Position numbers and translations under genes: made by a program. Under the pieces are notes generated by a model that saw nothing but the letters and a program-made list of their open reading frames with translations, did no database searches and had not been told where the DNA came from. This document shows positions 35,201-41,765 of a stretch of DNA of 42,982 nt, in pieces. Every line of letters starts with the position of its first letter. Position 1 is the stretch's first letter. This DNA comes from Thermoplasmatales archaeon SG8-52-3 (GTDB lineage Archaea; Thermoplasmatota; E2; DHVEG-1). The stretch lies in the NCBI GenBank assembly GCA_001595915.1, contig LSSG01000078.1, forward strand, positions 1 through 42,982. The letters are read 5' to 3'.

Positions 35201-35307
35201 CCCCTTTCATCAGCAACAGTTGGTAAATCATAAAAATTTAGAAAAAATAAAAATAATACAAAAATTATGTAAAACTTTTTATATTTATAATAAACAAGTT
35301 TTAACAT
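32233..35307 (-). CDS. Large cell-surface protein with CARDB repeats
   Basis: A 1024-residue exported protein. It has a signal peptide (about 11-30). Next come CARDB adhesion-type repeats starting PDLIIYDVDLPG (about 38) and near 160, a DUF2341-like segment beginning WWDINWHYRYFLSV (about 270), more CARDB repeats near 500 and 635, and two Ig-like domains (about 765-945). A calcium-binding thrombospondin-3-like stretch follows, with DDKDDDGMPDWWEEKYNLDP and DPDKDGLTNLEEYKN (about 945-990). A membrane anchor (1000-1018) and a basic tail RRRKP close it. The protein is thus anchored outside by its C-terminus. Domain limits are estimated by eye. No catalytic domain is visible. AGGTGT stands before the ATG. 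Confidence 0.85.
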   Translation of the reverse strand: MLKLVYYKYKKFYIIFVLFLFFLNFYDLPTVADERGRPDLIIYDVDLPGNPPGYISEDDEVEFIVKIKNIKDPDTGEYGNISIGTEIVVALFIDGSLVYTNSTSEGLNVNEIRFVNLSWTAVMDSDIKRDITIEVDYPYPGNVIEIYEDNNFWDGFIYVSEKNPGLEIINIDIPDNIIVNKTVAIRSTIKNFGGATNDTIYAKLNSSIDGEVQTLTRSSSLSRNKTHNFTFIWKPSQFGTQKISIDIIYKDKTHDFEEITVIVEVEYLQWWDINWHYRYFLSVEGSGTVEVSFNFTKLLGELGISFQSFENETLKIIEYSPDGNFTSEVSKYIFKESASFNSVTSASGKLLWQIKGSSFEKFYCIYFDVSANLGTRTISEETIMNATGNASLGEFSFVDGWGIESVKPIDGSFAPVGGLIDLTVTTNARAENVTAFIYLDKNQSKNFYIYLNNFQDNTLWKSDDFSFDTDGDWTIIISSGDWTDYDAPEIKQSFFVGKPDIAIKNMSFSTNWAKTTTKIYIDDVVNITSGCVSYDANVEDVNVSLIITESKTSKVVYKEITEITIYMDIANYVYFSWNPKISGKFNVTITLDPDDVIDEINENNNRLIKQITVSGIPDLAIVDIIIPSYEIKEFDRVKIDIFIKNIGKGDASNYVLKLYIENAQGLMKYENEVDSELITIKSDSNNTFSLYWNSSKPGNWLVGAKVLVNDTKRDVDISNNRLLSEDILIVKAIERNPPVISNIIISPNSQEQGSSVSISATVTDSTGLNSVSVNITNPVGKIYNYVMGRTIENVFRYSFTNTNEVGRYSYNIIAVDNTRYRNTASKQGNFSIYKESTNPVISFFDAEPRVQLKGESVEITCLASDNLEIKTVIVSITTPTNEEYRRNLQYIKEDKYTYSSTYDTSGKYLFSIEVSDIANNIVKTDDKSFWITSDIDDKDDDGMPDWWEEKYNLDPEDPDDAKSDPDKDGLTNLEEYKNKSNPKKDIFSENAVYRLKENSLYLSGSIILFFVLFILSIFSRRRKP

Positions 35308-35480
35308 ATGACACCTACCTTTTTAACTTGTCCCCCTACAAATTTTAAATTATATCCTTAAAGTTGTATTTCTATCTTTCTATTAATAATAAAAAGAAGT
35401 AATTAAAAACAATCCTCTAAAAAATTAAACAAAATTTATAATATAATATCATTATTTCGAAAAAAATTTGGTAATATTAA

Positions 35481-35984
35481 ATGAAACCAGAAATTCATAA
35501 GACCTGCTTTGTTGCAAAAACTGCAGTTATAATTGGTAATGTAAAAATTGGTAAAAATTGCGGTATTTACCCAGGAGCAGTAATTAGAGGAGATGAAAAC
35601 TCTATTGTAATCGAAGATGGATCAAATGTTCAAGATTGCTGTGTTATACATTGTGATTTGGATCATTCTGTCAAGATAGGTAAAAATGTTACAATTGGAC
35701 ATTGTGCAATGATACATGGTGCTACAATTGAGGATGACTGTCTTATTGGGATTCATTCAACAATATTAAATGGAGCAAAAATTGGAAAAGGATCAATTAT
35801 TGGAGCCAATGCTCTAGTTAGAGAATATATGGAAGTTCCTGAAAATAGTCTAGTTGTTGGTGTTCCTGGAAAAGTTATGAAACAAGACAAAACAATAAGA
35901 GAAAAAGCAAGAATTAATGCAGCAGAATATAGGAGAATAAGTAAAAGTCATATAGAAAAAAAACATATGAGTTTTGAACAATAA
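35481..35984 (+). CDS. Gamma-carbonic-anhydrase-family protein
   Basis: A left-handed beta-helix protein of 167 residues built of hexapeptide repeats (GNVKIGKNCGIYPGAVIRGDENSIVI...). The three zinc-ligand histidines of the gamma class are present: H57 in VQDCCVIHC, and H74 and H79 in TIGHCAMIHG. It probably forms a trimer with metal at subunit interfaces. Members catalyse CO2 hydration or have unknown roles. Compared with the Methanosarcina Cam enzyme it lacks the long acidic loop, so activity is not assured. TATA-like AATTTATAATATAAT precedes it. It converges on leuD. Confidence 0.9.
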   Translation: MKPEIHKTCFVAKTAVIIGNVKIGKNCGIYPGAVIRGDENSIVIEDGSNVQDCCVIHCDLDHSVKIGKNVTIGHCAMIHGATIEDDCLIGIHSTILNGAKIGKGSIIGANALVREYMEVPENSLVVGVPGKVMKQDKTIREKARINAAEYRRISKSHIEKKHMSFEQ

Positions 35985-35988
35985 AAAA

Positions 35989-36471
35989 TTATCTTTTCTT
36001 CAATTTTTGTCTTGTATATTCAAGTAATCCTCCAGCATCTCTAATTGCAATAATTTGCTCTGGTAACTTTGGAAATATAAAAGTTTTATTTCCAACAAAT
36101 ATTTTTCCATTTTCCATATCAATTTCAACTTTATCCCCATCAGAATAGGCTTCAACTGCTTCTGGACATTCAATAAGAAAGAGACCTTGGTTAATTGCCG
36201 ATCTATAAAAAATCCTTGCATAACTTATAGCAATGACTGTCTTAATTCCTACAGCCTTTAAACCTATTACAGGTTGTTCCCGAGAGCTACCGCAACCAAA
36301 ATTTTTACCTGCTATAATAATATCCCCCTCTTTTACATTTTTTGAAAAAGAAGGATCTAAATCCTCTAAAAGGTGAGGTTTGATTTCTTCTGCAATACTA
36401 CATGTATAGACGTATTTGCCTGGAAAAAGCATGTCAGTATCAATATTATCGCCATATCTCCAAATCTTCAT
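35989..36471 (-). CDS. leuD: Isopropylmalate/homoaconitate isomerase small subunit
   Basis: The swivel-domain subunit of an aconitase-family isomerase that moves a hydroxyl between neighbouring carbons; with LeuC it makes 3-isopropylmalate in leucine synthesis or a related tricarboxylate. It has 160 residues with DNIDTDMLFPGKY, the catalytic NFGCGSSREQP (about 57-67) and ISYARIFYRSAINQG. The substrate-specificity loop after FPGKY reads VYTCS, which does not decide between isopropylmalate, citramalate-type and homoaconitate substrates. Its ATG overlaps the end of leuC by four bases. Confidence 0.9.
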   Translation of the reverse strand: MKIWRYGDNIDTDMLFPGKYVYTCSIAEEIKPHLLEDLDPSFSKNVKEGDIIIAGKNFGCGSSREQPVIGLKAVGIKTVIAISYARIFYRSAINQGLFLIECPEAVEAYSDGDKVEIDMENGKIFVGNKTFIFPKLPEQIIAIRDAGGLLEYTRQKLKKR

Positions 36472-37736
36472 TTATCAATCACCTCTCTTGGATCAGTAAT
36501 TTTACCAAATAAAGCAGAAGCAGCAACGGTTGCAGGACTAGCAAGATAAATTTCTGCTTCCTTACAACCCATACGTCCTTTGAAGTTTCGATTTGCAGTA
36601 CTTAGGCATCTTTCACCCGGTGCAAGAACTCCTTGATGAGCACCTAAGCATGGACCACATCCTGGGGGAAGAATCACTCCTCCAGCCTTCACAAGTATTT
36701 CAATAATTCCATAATTAAGTGCTTTCTCAAAAATATCTTTAGAAGCAGGCAATATCAATAATCTTACATCTGAATCAATCTTTTTATCTTTTAAGATTTC
36801 AGCAGCAATCTTTAAATCTGAGAACCTTCCGTTTGTACAGGTACCTATCAAACATTGTTGGATATCAATATTCGTCACTTCTTCTACAGATTTTACATTA
36901 TCAACAGTGTGAGGACAAGCAACAACAGGAGATATTTCATTTAAATTGTATTTAAGTTCTTTATAATATTTGGCACCTATATCAGCATTTATTGGATTGT
37001 AAGATGAATCGGTAACTCCAATTTGATTTAGATACTTTTTTGTAACTTCATCATAAAAAAATAAAGCGTTTTTTGCACCCATCTCTATACCCATATTAGC
37101 AATTGTAAACCTATCATCAATAGTAAAATTCTTGACATTGCCATGAAACTCTACAGAACAATAATTTGCACCTGATGCTGAAATATCACCAATAATATGC
37201 AATATTAAATCTTTTGAATAAACCCCAGGATTCAAAAAACCTGTTAAATCAATTTTAATACTTTTAGGAACCTTTAGCCAAGTCTCACCTGTGAGTAAAA
37301 GGGATGCAGCTTCTGTTCTATCAATTCCAGATGAAAAAGCAGCAATCGCCCCATAAGAACATGTATGTGAGTCTGACCCTAATAGTAATTTACCAGGAAG
37401 TGCTAATCCTTTTTCAATTACTAATTGATGGCAAATTCCATTTCCAACATCAAAAAAGTTCTCAATTTTATTATTTTTTACAAATTCCCTAATAATCTTA
37501 TGGTTATTTGCTGTCTTTTCAGATGAAGCTGGAATTACATGATCTAGAACAATTATTGGTAAAGATTTAGAATAAATTCCATATTCATTTATTTCAGGTT
37601 TTATTTTTTGAATAATAGCTGCTGTATTATCATGTGTTAAAAGATGATCAGGTTGAACAGTTACAATTTGACCTGGTACAATTTCTTTCAAATTTGAATA
37701 TTTTGAAAGTATTTTTTCTGCAAAAGTCATATCCAT
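36468..37736 (-). CDS. leuC: Isopropylmalate/homoaconitate isomerase large subunit
   Basis: The [4Fe-4S] catalytic subunit of the isomerase, 422 residues. Visible signatures are LGSDSHTCSYGAIAAFSSGIDRTEAA, IGTCTNGRFSDL and PPGCGPCLGAHQG, which hold the three cluster cysteines, and ERCLSTANRNFKGRMG for substrate binding. The frame opens seven codons earlier, but AAGGAGG lies within that part and seven bases before the ATG at 37736, which is therefore the start. It is first in a leuC-leuD operon. No leuA or leuB is in the window, so the pathway assignment stays general. Confidence 0.93.
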   Translation of the reverse strand: MDMTFAEKILSKYSNLKEIVPGQIVTVQPDHLLTHDNTAAIIQKIKPEINEYGIYSKSLPIIVLDHVIPASSEKTANNHKIIREFVKNNKIENFFDVGNGICHQLVIEKGLALPGKLLLGSDSHTCSYGAIAAFSSGIDRTEAASLLLTGETWLKVPKSIKIDLTGFLNPGVYSKDLILHIIGDISASGANYCSVEFHGNVKNFTIDDRFTIANMGIEMGAKNALFFYDEVTKKYLNQIGVTDSSYNPINADIGAKYYKELKYNLNEISPVVACPHTVDNVKSVEEVTNIDIQQCLIGTCTNGRFSDLKIAAEILKDKKIDSDVRLLILPASKDIFEKALNYGIIEILVKAGGVILPPGCGPCLGAHQGVLAPGERCLSTANRNFKGRMGCKEAEIYLASPATVAASALFGKITDPREVIDK

Positions 37737-37891
37737 ATTTACTTGCCTCCTTATCATAATTTAATACAAACTAAAATCATAAATATTTAAAATGAGGAAC
37801 TAATTTATCTTCTTAATATTTACTTATATCAAAATCATGGTATTGTCCATTTTACAATTTGGTATATTAATAAGAAAACTATAAGATGGAG

Positions 37892-37901
37892 TTTTTATAT
37901 A
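37892..37901 (+). promoter_or_regulatory. TATA box of the pilin-like gene
   Basis: TTTTTATATA ends 28 bases before the ATG at 37930. Transcription should begin near 37922-37927, after the alternative TTG at 37909, which rules out the longer reading. Confidence 0.55.
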
Positions 37902-37929
37902 TTGATAATTGAAGGGTGAAGATGGAGAG

Positions 37930-38853
37930 ATGAAACATAAAATATTCTATAAAAACCAGTTTGCAGTGGCTGGAGTTATCGAAGCGCTTTTACTGGTGGC
38001 ACTTGTAGCAATAATTCTATCTTTTATACAACTTTATTATGTTCCAGAAATAATGAAAGATAGAGAAGCAGACCATATGGATCAAGTACTGAACCAATTT
38101 TCTAATTTAAAATCTGTTATAGAAATTCAATCAACAATGGGAATTATTAATGAAGAGAGTGGAAATCCAAAGTACACTGCTTATACCTCAACATCTTCTC
38201 CAATAACTATGGGAAGTAGAGAATTACCTTATTTTATTTCACAAAGATCTTTTGGTCAAATATTAATTAGGGATCAAGAGGCTTCTGGACCTTATATGAT
38301 TAATATTCAGCCAGCACCACTTGATTTTCCATTGGGTATTCCATTAACCCAAATTAAATATGAAGCTTTCAACTATTATTATTTAGATGCAACTAAAATA
38401 ATCTATGCTCTAGAGGGAGGAGGAATTATATTAAAACAAACAGATGGTGAAGTAATGAGGGTATATCCCGCTATGAATATTGTAAATTTTACAAATGAAA
38501 TTGAAATAAATTGGGATATTCCAATATTTAAAGCATTACCTGGAAAAAATAGTTCAGCAGGATATAAAGAAAGTTATATTCGTACAAATTATACAACTTA
38601 TTATGAACATCAGGGCGGAGCGAACTTTATTCAGATATATACCGATTACCCCGATGCATGGAATCATTCATTTATAAATACAACTCGAGGATTATTATGG
38701 GAATATTACGATAACGGTTATATAAATATTCAGGTAGATGAATCAACAAATCCCGATAGGGTTATTATCACACCTGGTACAAAAGATATAGATTTAAGAC
38801 TAACAATAATTGAGATTGGTACACAGGTTGGTGCAGGAGCAGTGATTTCATAA
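37930..38853 (+). CDS. Exported pilin-like protein, unknown function
   Basis: A 307-residue protein with a short basic N-terminus, KNQFAVAG, followed by a hydrophobic stretch (about 12-38) and an amphipathic helix EADHMDQVLNQFSNLKSVIE. This resembles the class III signal region of archaeal type IV pilin-like proteins, with cleavage possible near the Ala-Gly. The outside part (about 60-307) is mostly beta-strand, rich in Asn and Tyr, without cysteine. The start is fixed by the TATA box. GGAG lies three bases before the ATG. Two KaiC-like ATPases follow within 2.3 kb; archaellum ArlH is of that ATPase type, but no ArlI/ArlJ-type assembly genes are here. Confidence 0.7.
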   Translation: MKHKIFYKNQFAVAGVIEALLLVALVAIILSFIQLYYVPEIMKDREADHMDQVLNQFSNLKSVIEIQSTMGIINEESGNPKYTAYTSTSSPITMGSRELPYFISQRSFGQILIRDQEASGPYMINIQPAPLDFPLGIPLTQIKYEAFNYYYLDATKIIYALEGGGIILKQTDGEVMRVYPAMNIVNFTNEIEINWDIPIFKALPGKNSSAGYKESYIRTNYTTYYEHQGGANFIQIYTDYPDAWNHSFINTTRGLLWEYYDNGYINIQVDESTNPDRVIITPGTKDIDLRLTIIEIGTQVGAGAVIS

Positions 38854-38860
38854 TTTTTTT
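38854..38860 (+). terminator. Oligo-T terminator of the pilin-like gene
   Basis: A run of seven T follows the TAA stop, and a second T-run begins about 22 bases later. Both suit archaeal termination ahead of the next promoter region. Confidence 0.45.
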
Positions 38861-38920
38861 AAAAACATAAAAAGGTTTTTTTATTTGCTTCAATATATAG
38901 CTATCAATAATAAAATGAAA

Positions 38921-38965
38921 TTTATTACAAATTCAAATTTTAATTAATTTAAGTTTATTACAAAT
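38921..38965 (+). repeat. 12-bp direct repeat pair in front of the KaiC-like gene
   Basis: TTTATTACAAAT occurs at 38921-38932 and again at 38954-38965, 33 bases apart start to start, about three DNA turns. Both copies sit between a weak TATA (38893-38899) and the ATG at 38979. Equal spacing on one DNA face suggests a binding site for a dimeric regulator. The half-site TTTATTACA also occurs as an inverted repeat at 41721-41746. Confidence 0.4.
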
Positions 38966-38978
38966 CAGGTAAATAACT

Positions 38979-39791
38979 ATGGACGAAAATGAAATTCATA
39001 TGAATGAAAATACAATTGAAAACACAGAAATTAGTAGGAATAAAAGAGAGGGCGTACTTAGAACTGAGATTAATGGTTTTGATACTTTATTTGCCGGAGG
39101 AGGAATTCCTAGAGGTAATTCTGTGTTGGTAGCTGGTGGACCTGGAACTGGAAAAAGCATATTCTGTAGACAGATATGTTTTAATCTAGTTTCAAGAGGT
39201 ATGAAATGCATGTATGTTAGTTTTGAAGAAAGTAAAGAACGTATTATAAAAAGCATGGAGAAATTTGGTTGGGATATTAAAAGATTTGTTGATAGTGGTA
39301 GTTTATTAATTCAGAAAATAAATCCTTTAGATATTTTAAGAATGAAATTTGGATCTATTGGTGGATCGGGATCTGCAACTGAACTTTCTTACAAAATAAA
39401 ACCACTTGTTATTCCAAAAGATTTTCAACCTGATGTAATAGCAGTAGATTCCTTGAGTGCAATTATTGAAGCTTCTGTTACAAAAGATAAAAACTATAGA
39501 ATTTATCTTCAACAATTATTTAGTTTCTTTGAAGAGACAGGTGCTACTTCTTTTTTAATTACCGAAACAGATCCAATTCCATCACGCTTTAGTGAATCTG
39601 GAATTGAAGAGTTTCTTGCTGATGGAATTATTGTTCTTTATAACTTCCAAAAAGAAGATTTTAGAGAAAACGCTATTGAAATTTTAAAAATGAGAGATGG
39701 AAAACATCAAAAAAAGATTGTTATGATGGAAATTACAGATCAAGGTGTAATAATACATCCAGAAAAAAGAGTATTGGTTAATAATTACTAA
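38979..39791 (+). CDS. KaiC-like RecA-superfamily ATPase (canonical)
   Basis: A single-domain KaiC-type ATPase of 270 residues. Walker A is GGPGTGKS (53-60), the catalytic glutamate region is SFEES (81-85), and Walker B is VIAVDS (153-158). The NGFDTLFAGGGIPRGNSVLVAGG entry and the late FLADGIIVLYNF segment are typical of KaiC/GvpD-like archaeal proteins, many of which act in signalling. A 20-residue acidic N-terminal extension precedes the domain. A weak AGGTAA site lies upstream. The target is unknown. It is a distant paralogue of the ATPase at 40238. Confidence 0.85.
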   Translation: MDENEIHMNENTIENTEISRNKREGVLRTEINGFDTLFAGGGIPRGNSVLVAGGPGTGKSIFCRQICFNLVSRGMKCMYVSFEESKERIIKSMEKFGWDIKRFVDSGSLLIQKINPLDILRMKFGSIGGSGSATELSYKIKPLVIPKDFQPDVIAVDSLSAIIEASVTKDKNYRIYLQQLFSFFEETGATSFLITETDPIPSRFSESGIEEFLADGIIVLYNFQKEDFRENAIEILKMRDGKHQKKIVMMEITDQGVIIHPEKRVLVNNY

Positions 39792-39800
39792 ATTTTAGTT

Positions 39801-40055
39801 TTATAAAAATTTAAATGGTTCAGCATGTTCACTAAGTTTTTTGGCTCCATATTTTATTATTGTGTTTTCGATTTGTTTAACTTGAAGTTTGCTCAAACCT
39901 GACCTTCTTATTATTAGATTATCGTTTTCATCATATATCTTTAAAGTACCATCGTCAATACATAATATTGCCTTATAAATTTTACCACTTTGAAGCCAAA
40001 TCCAGATATTTTTGTTTTTATTTTTCATAACTTTCACAATAATATTTTTATCCAT
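39801..40055 (-). CDS. Small protein of unknown function, leaderless
   Basis: An 84-residue protein starting MDKNIIVKVMKNKNKN. The first half looks like a small beta-sheet (IWIWLQSGKIYKAILCIDDGTLKIYDENDNLIIRR) and the second a helix (SKLQVKQIENTIIKYGAKKL) with the end AEPFKFL. I do not recognise it. The TATA box 22-31 bases upstream argues that it is a true, separately expressed gene and probably leaderless. It lies between two KaiC-like genes and points against them. Confidence 0.65.
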   Translation of the reverse strand: MDKNIIVKVMKNKNKNIWIWLQSGKIYKAILCIDDGTLKIYDENDNLIIRRSGLSKLQVKQIENTIIKYGAKKLSEHAEPFKFL

Positions 40056-40076
40056 TATTATTTTTATATTTTTTAG

Positions 40077-40086
40077 TATATAAATA
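40077..40086 (-). promoter_or_regulatory. TATA box of the 84-residue protein gene
   Basis: On the minus strand the sequence reads ATTTATATAC, 22-31 bases before the ATG at 40055. That distance puts the transcript start at the start codon; no ribosome site is present. Confidence 0.6.
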
Positions 40087-40237
40087 TTTCTATATGTACA
40101 TTATTTATTGTCTAAAAAATTCAATAAAAATCAAAATTTTAAAAAAAAAATAAATGAAAGATAAAATAATATATGTGCTATTGTATATTATATTAATGTC
40201 TGGGATCACTAAATTTAATAAATTAGGAGAGGGAAAA

Positions 40238-40960
40238 ATGAACAGAATTAAAACAGGTATTCAAGGACTTGATGAGATAATTCAAGGTGGATTACCAAAA
40301 AATTCAATTACTCTTGTTTCTGGTCCTCCAGGAGGAGGTAAAAGTATTTTTTGTTTTCAATTCCTATATGAAGGAGTAAAAAACAAAGAAAGATGTTTGT
40401 ATCTAACTTTAGATAAAAAAGTCGAAGGACTACTTTACCAAGCAAAAGAGCTTGGATTTGATTTTCAATCTGCAATAGAAGATAAATATGTTAAATTTCT
40501 TTACTTAAATATTAATAAAAAATTGGTATATGAAAAGATGATCGATGAAATTTTGTCAGGAGAGTTTGATAGAGTTGTTTTGGATTCTATAACTCCATTA
40601 TCAGAAATGCCGATATTTATGAAAAATGCAGAAGAAGGTTCACCAGATGTTAGTATGATTGATATAGGAGATTATTCTGAAGGATTAAATTTACCTACTA
40701 GAAGATTACACCTGCAATTCATAATGAATGCTTTAGAATCATCAAATTCTACCTCAATTGTTACATCTGAACTACCGATGGGTTCATCTCTATTATCAAG
40801 AGATGGTATTTCAGAATTCTTAGCTGATGGGGTTATTAAACTTAGTTTAGATCCAACAATGGATAGACGAAAACTATCTGTAATGAAGATGAGAAATACA
40901 AAACATACACTAAAACCCCAGGATATAGTTATTAATGATGATGGTATAAAATTGGTTTAA
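40238..40960 (+). CDS. KaiC-like ATPase with altered catalytic site
   Basis: A 240-residue KaiC-type domain protein. Walker A GPPGGGKS is at 29-36 and Walker B VVLDS at about 113-117; the C-terminal EFLADGVIKLSLD matches KaiC-like proteins. Where KaiC family members have a Glu-Glu pair after strand 2 (SFEES in the neighbour), this one reads LTLDKKVEG, so the catalytic glutamates are missing and it may bind ATP without normal turnover. The frame reaches back 28 codons, but AGGAG seven to eleven bases before ATG 40238 and the family start MNRIKTGIQGLDEII decide the start. The next gene follows after five bases. Confidence 0.82.
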   Translation: MNRIKTGIQGLDEIIQGGLPKNSITLVSGPPGGGKSIFCFQFLYEGVKNKERCLYLTLDKKVEGLLYQAKELGFDFQSAIEDKYVKFLYLNINKKLVYEKMIDEILSGEFDRVVLDSITPLSEMPIFMKNAEEGSPDVSMIDIGDYSEGLNLPTRRLHLQFIMNALESSNSTSIVTSELPMGSSLLSRDGISEFLADGVIKLSLDPTMDRRKLSVMKMRNTKHTLKPQDIVINDDGIKLV

Positions 40961-40965
40961 TCAAT

Positions 40966-41436
40966 ATGGTTTTTAATTATACTCCTCCAAAAGAACTTAG
41001 AGCTTTATTTATAATTCATTATTCGCCATTACTGTTAATAATCATGATTGGTCCATTAACAGGTTTTTATGGTGTATGGAAACTACCAATCAATATGTAT
41101 CTAAGTATAATTATTGGTTTAGTTATATTTTTGTTAGGTACATATGTATATTTTAAGTGGGAAATATTTTGGTATAAAGCATATAAAGGACAACTTGTAA
41201 CTGAAGGGATTTTCCAGTATATAAGACATCCACATTATGTTTCTATACTAATTGTTGGATTTGGACTTGCTTTATTTTTTTATTCATTATCAGCATTATT
41301 AATTGCTTTTATTGCGATACCAATTATGATTTGGAGTATAAAAGATGAGGAAAATCTCTTAATAAAACAGTATGGTAAAGAATACAAAGAATATATGAAA
41401 AAGGTACCATGGCGCCTCATACCAAGAATTTATTAG
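40966..41436 (+). CDS. Isoprenylcysteine carboxyl methyltransferase-like membrane protein
   Basis: A 156-residue membrane protein with about four helices. The C-terminal half carries the ICMT/phospholipid-methyltransferase signature: GIFQYIRHPHYVSILIVGFG (about 82-101) and DEENLLIKQYGKEYKEYMKKVPWRLIP (about 127-153), where the RHPxY and EExxLxxxYGxEYxxY elements bind S-adenosylmethionine. The substrate in archaea is unknown; possibilities are lipids or thiols. It follows the altered KaiC-like gene by five bases, so the two are probably in one message. Confidence 0.88.
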   Translation: MVFNYTPPKELRALFIIHYSPLLLIIMIGPLTGFYGVWKLPINMYLSIIIGLVIFLLGTYVYFKWEIFWYKAYKGQLVTEGIFQYIRHPHYVSILIVGFGLALFFYSLSALLIAFIAIPIMIWSIKDEENLLIKQYGKEYKEYMKKVPWRLIPRIY

Positions 41437-41654
41437 AAAAAAACATACACAAAAAAATCCTGTTAATTAAAAGAGTCTTAGTACTTTAAATTACAATACA
41501 AAAAACTTACAAATTTTATAGAACAAATGTTATATTTGAACCATTAATGAGACTTTCTATATGGGTTATTTGTAATATAAAATTCTTTTAATAGAGAAAA
41601 GCAAAATAATTTTTTGTTGAACGAAACTATAGGTTACATCATATTTAATTTTAT

Positions 41655-41679
41655 TTAACGAAAATTAACAATCGTTAAT
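41655..41679 (+). promoter_or_regulatory. Nested inverted repeats upstream of TATA (possible operator)
   Basis: Two overlapping inverted repeats share the same bases: ATTAAC-AATC-GTTAAT (41664-41679, six-base arms) and TTAACGA-N10-TCGTTAA (41655-41661 and 41672-41678, seven-base arms). TTAAC half-sites thus occur three times within 25 bases, immediately before the TATA box where TFB contacts DNA. Confidence 0.55.
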
Positions 41680-41680
41680 C

Positions 41681-41690
41681 TTATATATTA
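41681..41690 (+). promoter_or_regulatory. TATA box of the secreted-protein gene
   Basis: TTATATATTA lies between two TTAAC palindromes. The start of transcription should be near 41710, giving a leader of about 55 bases that contains a hairpin and GGAAG before the ATG at 41766. Confidence 0.6.
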
Positions 41691-41705
41691 AGGAGGACAT
41701 TTGAT

Positions 41706-41721
41706 ATTAACATATGTTAAT
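41706..41721. promoter_or_regulatory. 16-bp perfect palindrome at the transcription start (operator)
   Basis: ATTAACATATGTTAAT is a perfect palindrome with the same ATTAAC/GTTAAT arms as the repeat upstream of the TATA box; the two centres lie 42 bases apart, four DNA turns. It covers the expected start of transcription, a common repressor position in archaea. Confidence 0.6.
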
Positions 41722-41746
41722 TTATTACATAAAAAAATGTAATAAA
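41721..41746 (+). promoter_or_regulatory. 10-bp inverted repeat in the leader (hairpin or site)
   Basis: TTTATTACAT (41721-41730) and ATGTAATAAA (41737-41746) are perfect complements separated by six A. In RNA this gives a 10-bp stem with a six-base loop, ending 19 bases before the ATG. It may instead be a third protein site; TTTATTACA also occurs twice before the KaiC-like gene. Confidence 0.5.
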
Positions 41747-41765
41747 GAATTATGGAAGTTTAAAT

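Larger units (their letters stand above)
41437..41765. other. 329-bp intergenic region, regulatory at its right end
   Basis: The left 215 bases (41437-41651) hold no reading frame of note and no RNA gene that I can see. The right part contains a TATA box flanked by inverted repeats, listed separately, and the leader of the secreted protein gene. Confidence 0.6.

Noticed and set aside
32233-35307. S-layer protein call for the CARDB protein
   Set aside because: No S-layer domain signature is visible; CARDB and Ig-like repeats occur in many surface proteins.
37909-37929. TTG start for the pilin-like gene
   Set aside because: The TATA box places transcription start downstream of this TTG.
40154-40237. 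Hydrophobic N-terminal extension of the second KaiC-like protein
   Set aside because: The AGGAG site before ATG 40238 and the family N-terminus show that it is an untranslated open stretch.
41437-41654. Possible small RNA gene in the long gap
   Set aside because: No internal promoter with terminator, no stable stem and no C/D box pair could be made out.
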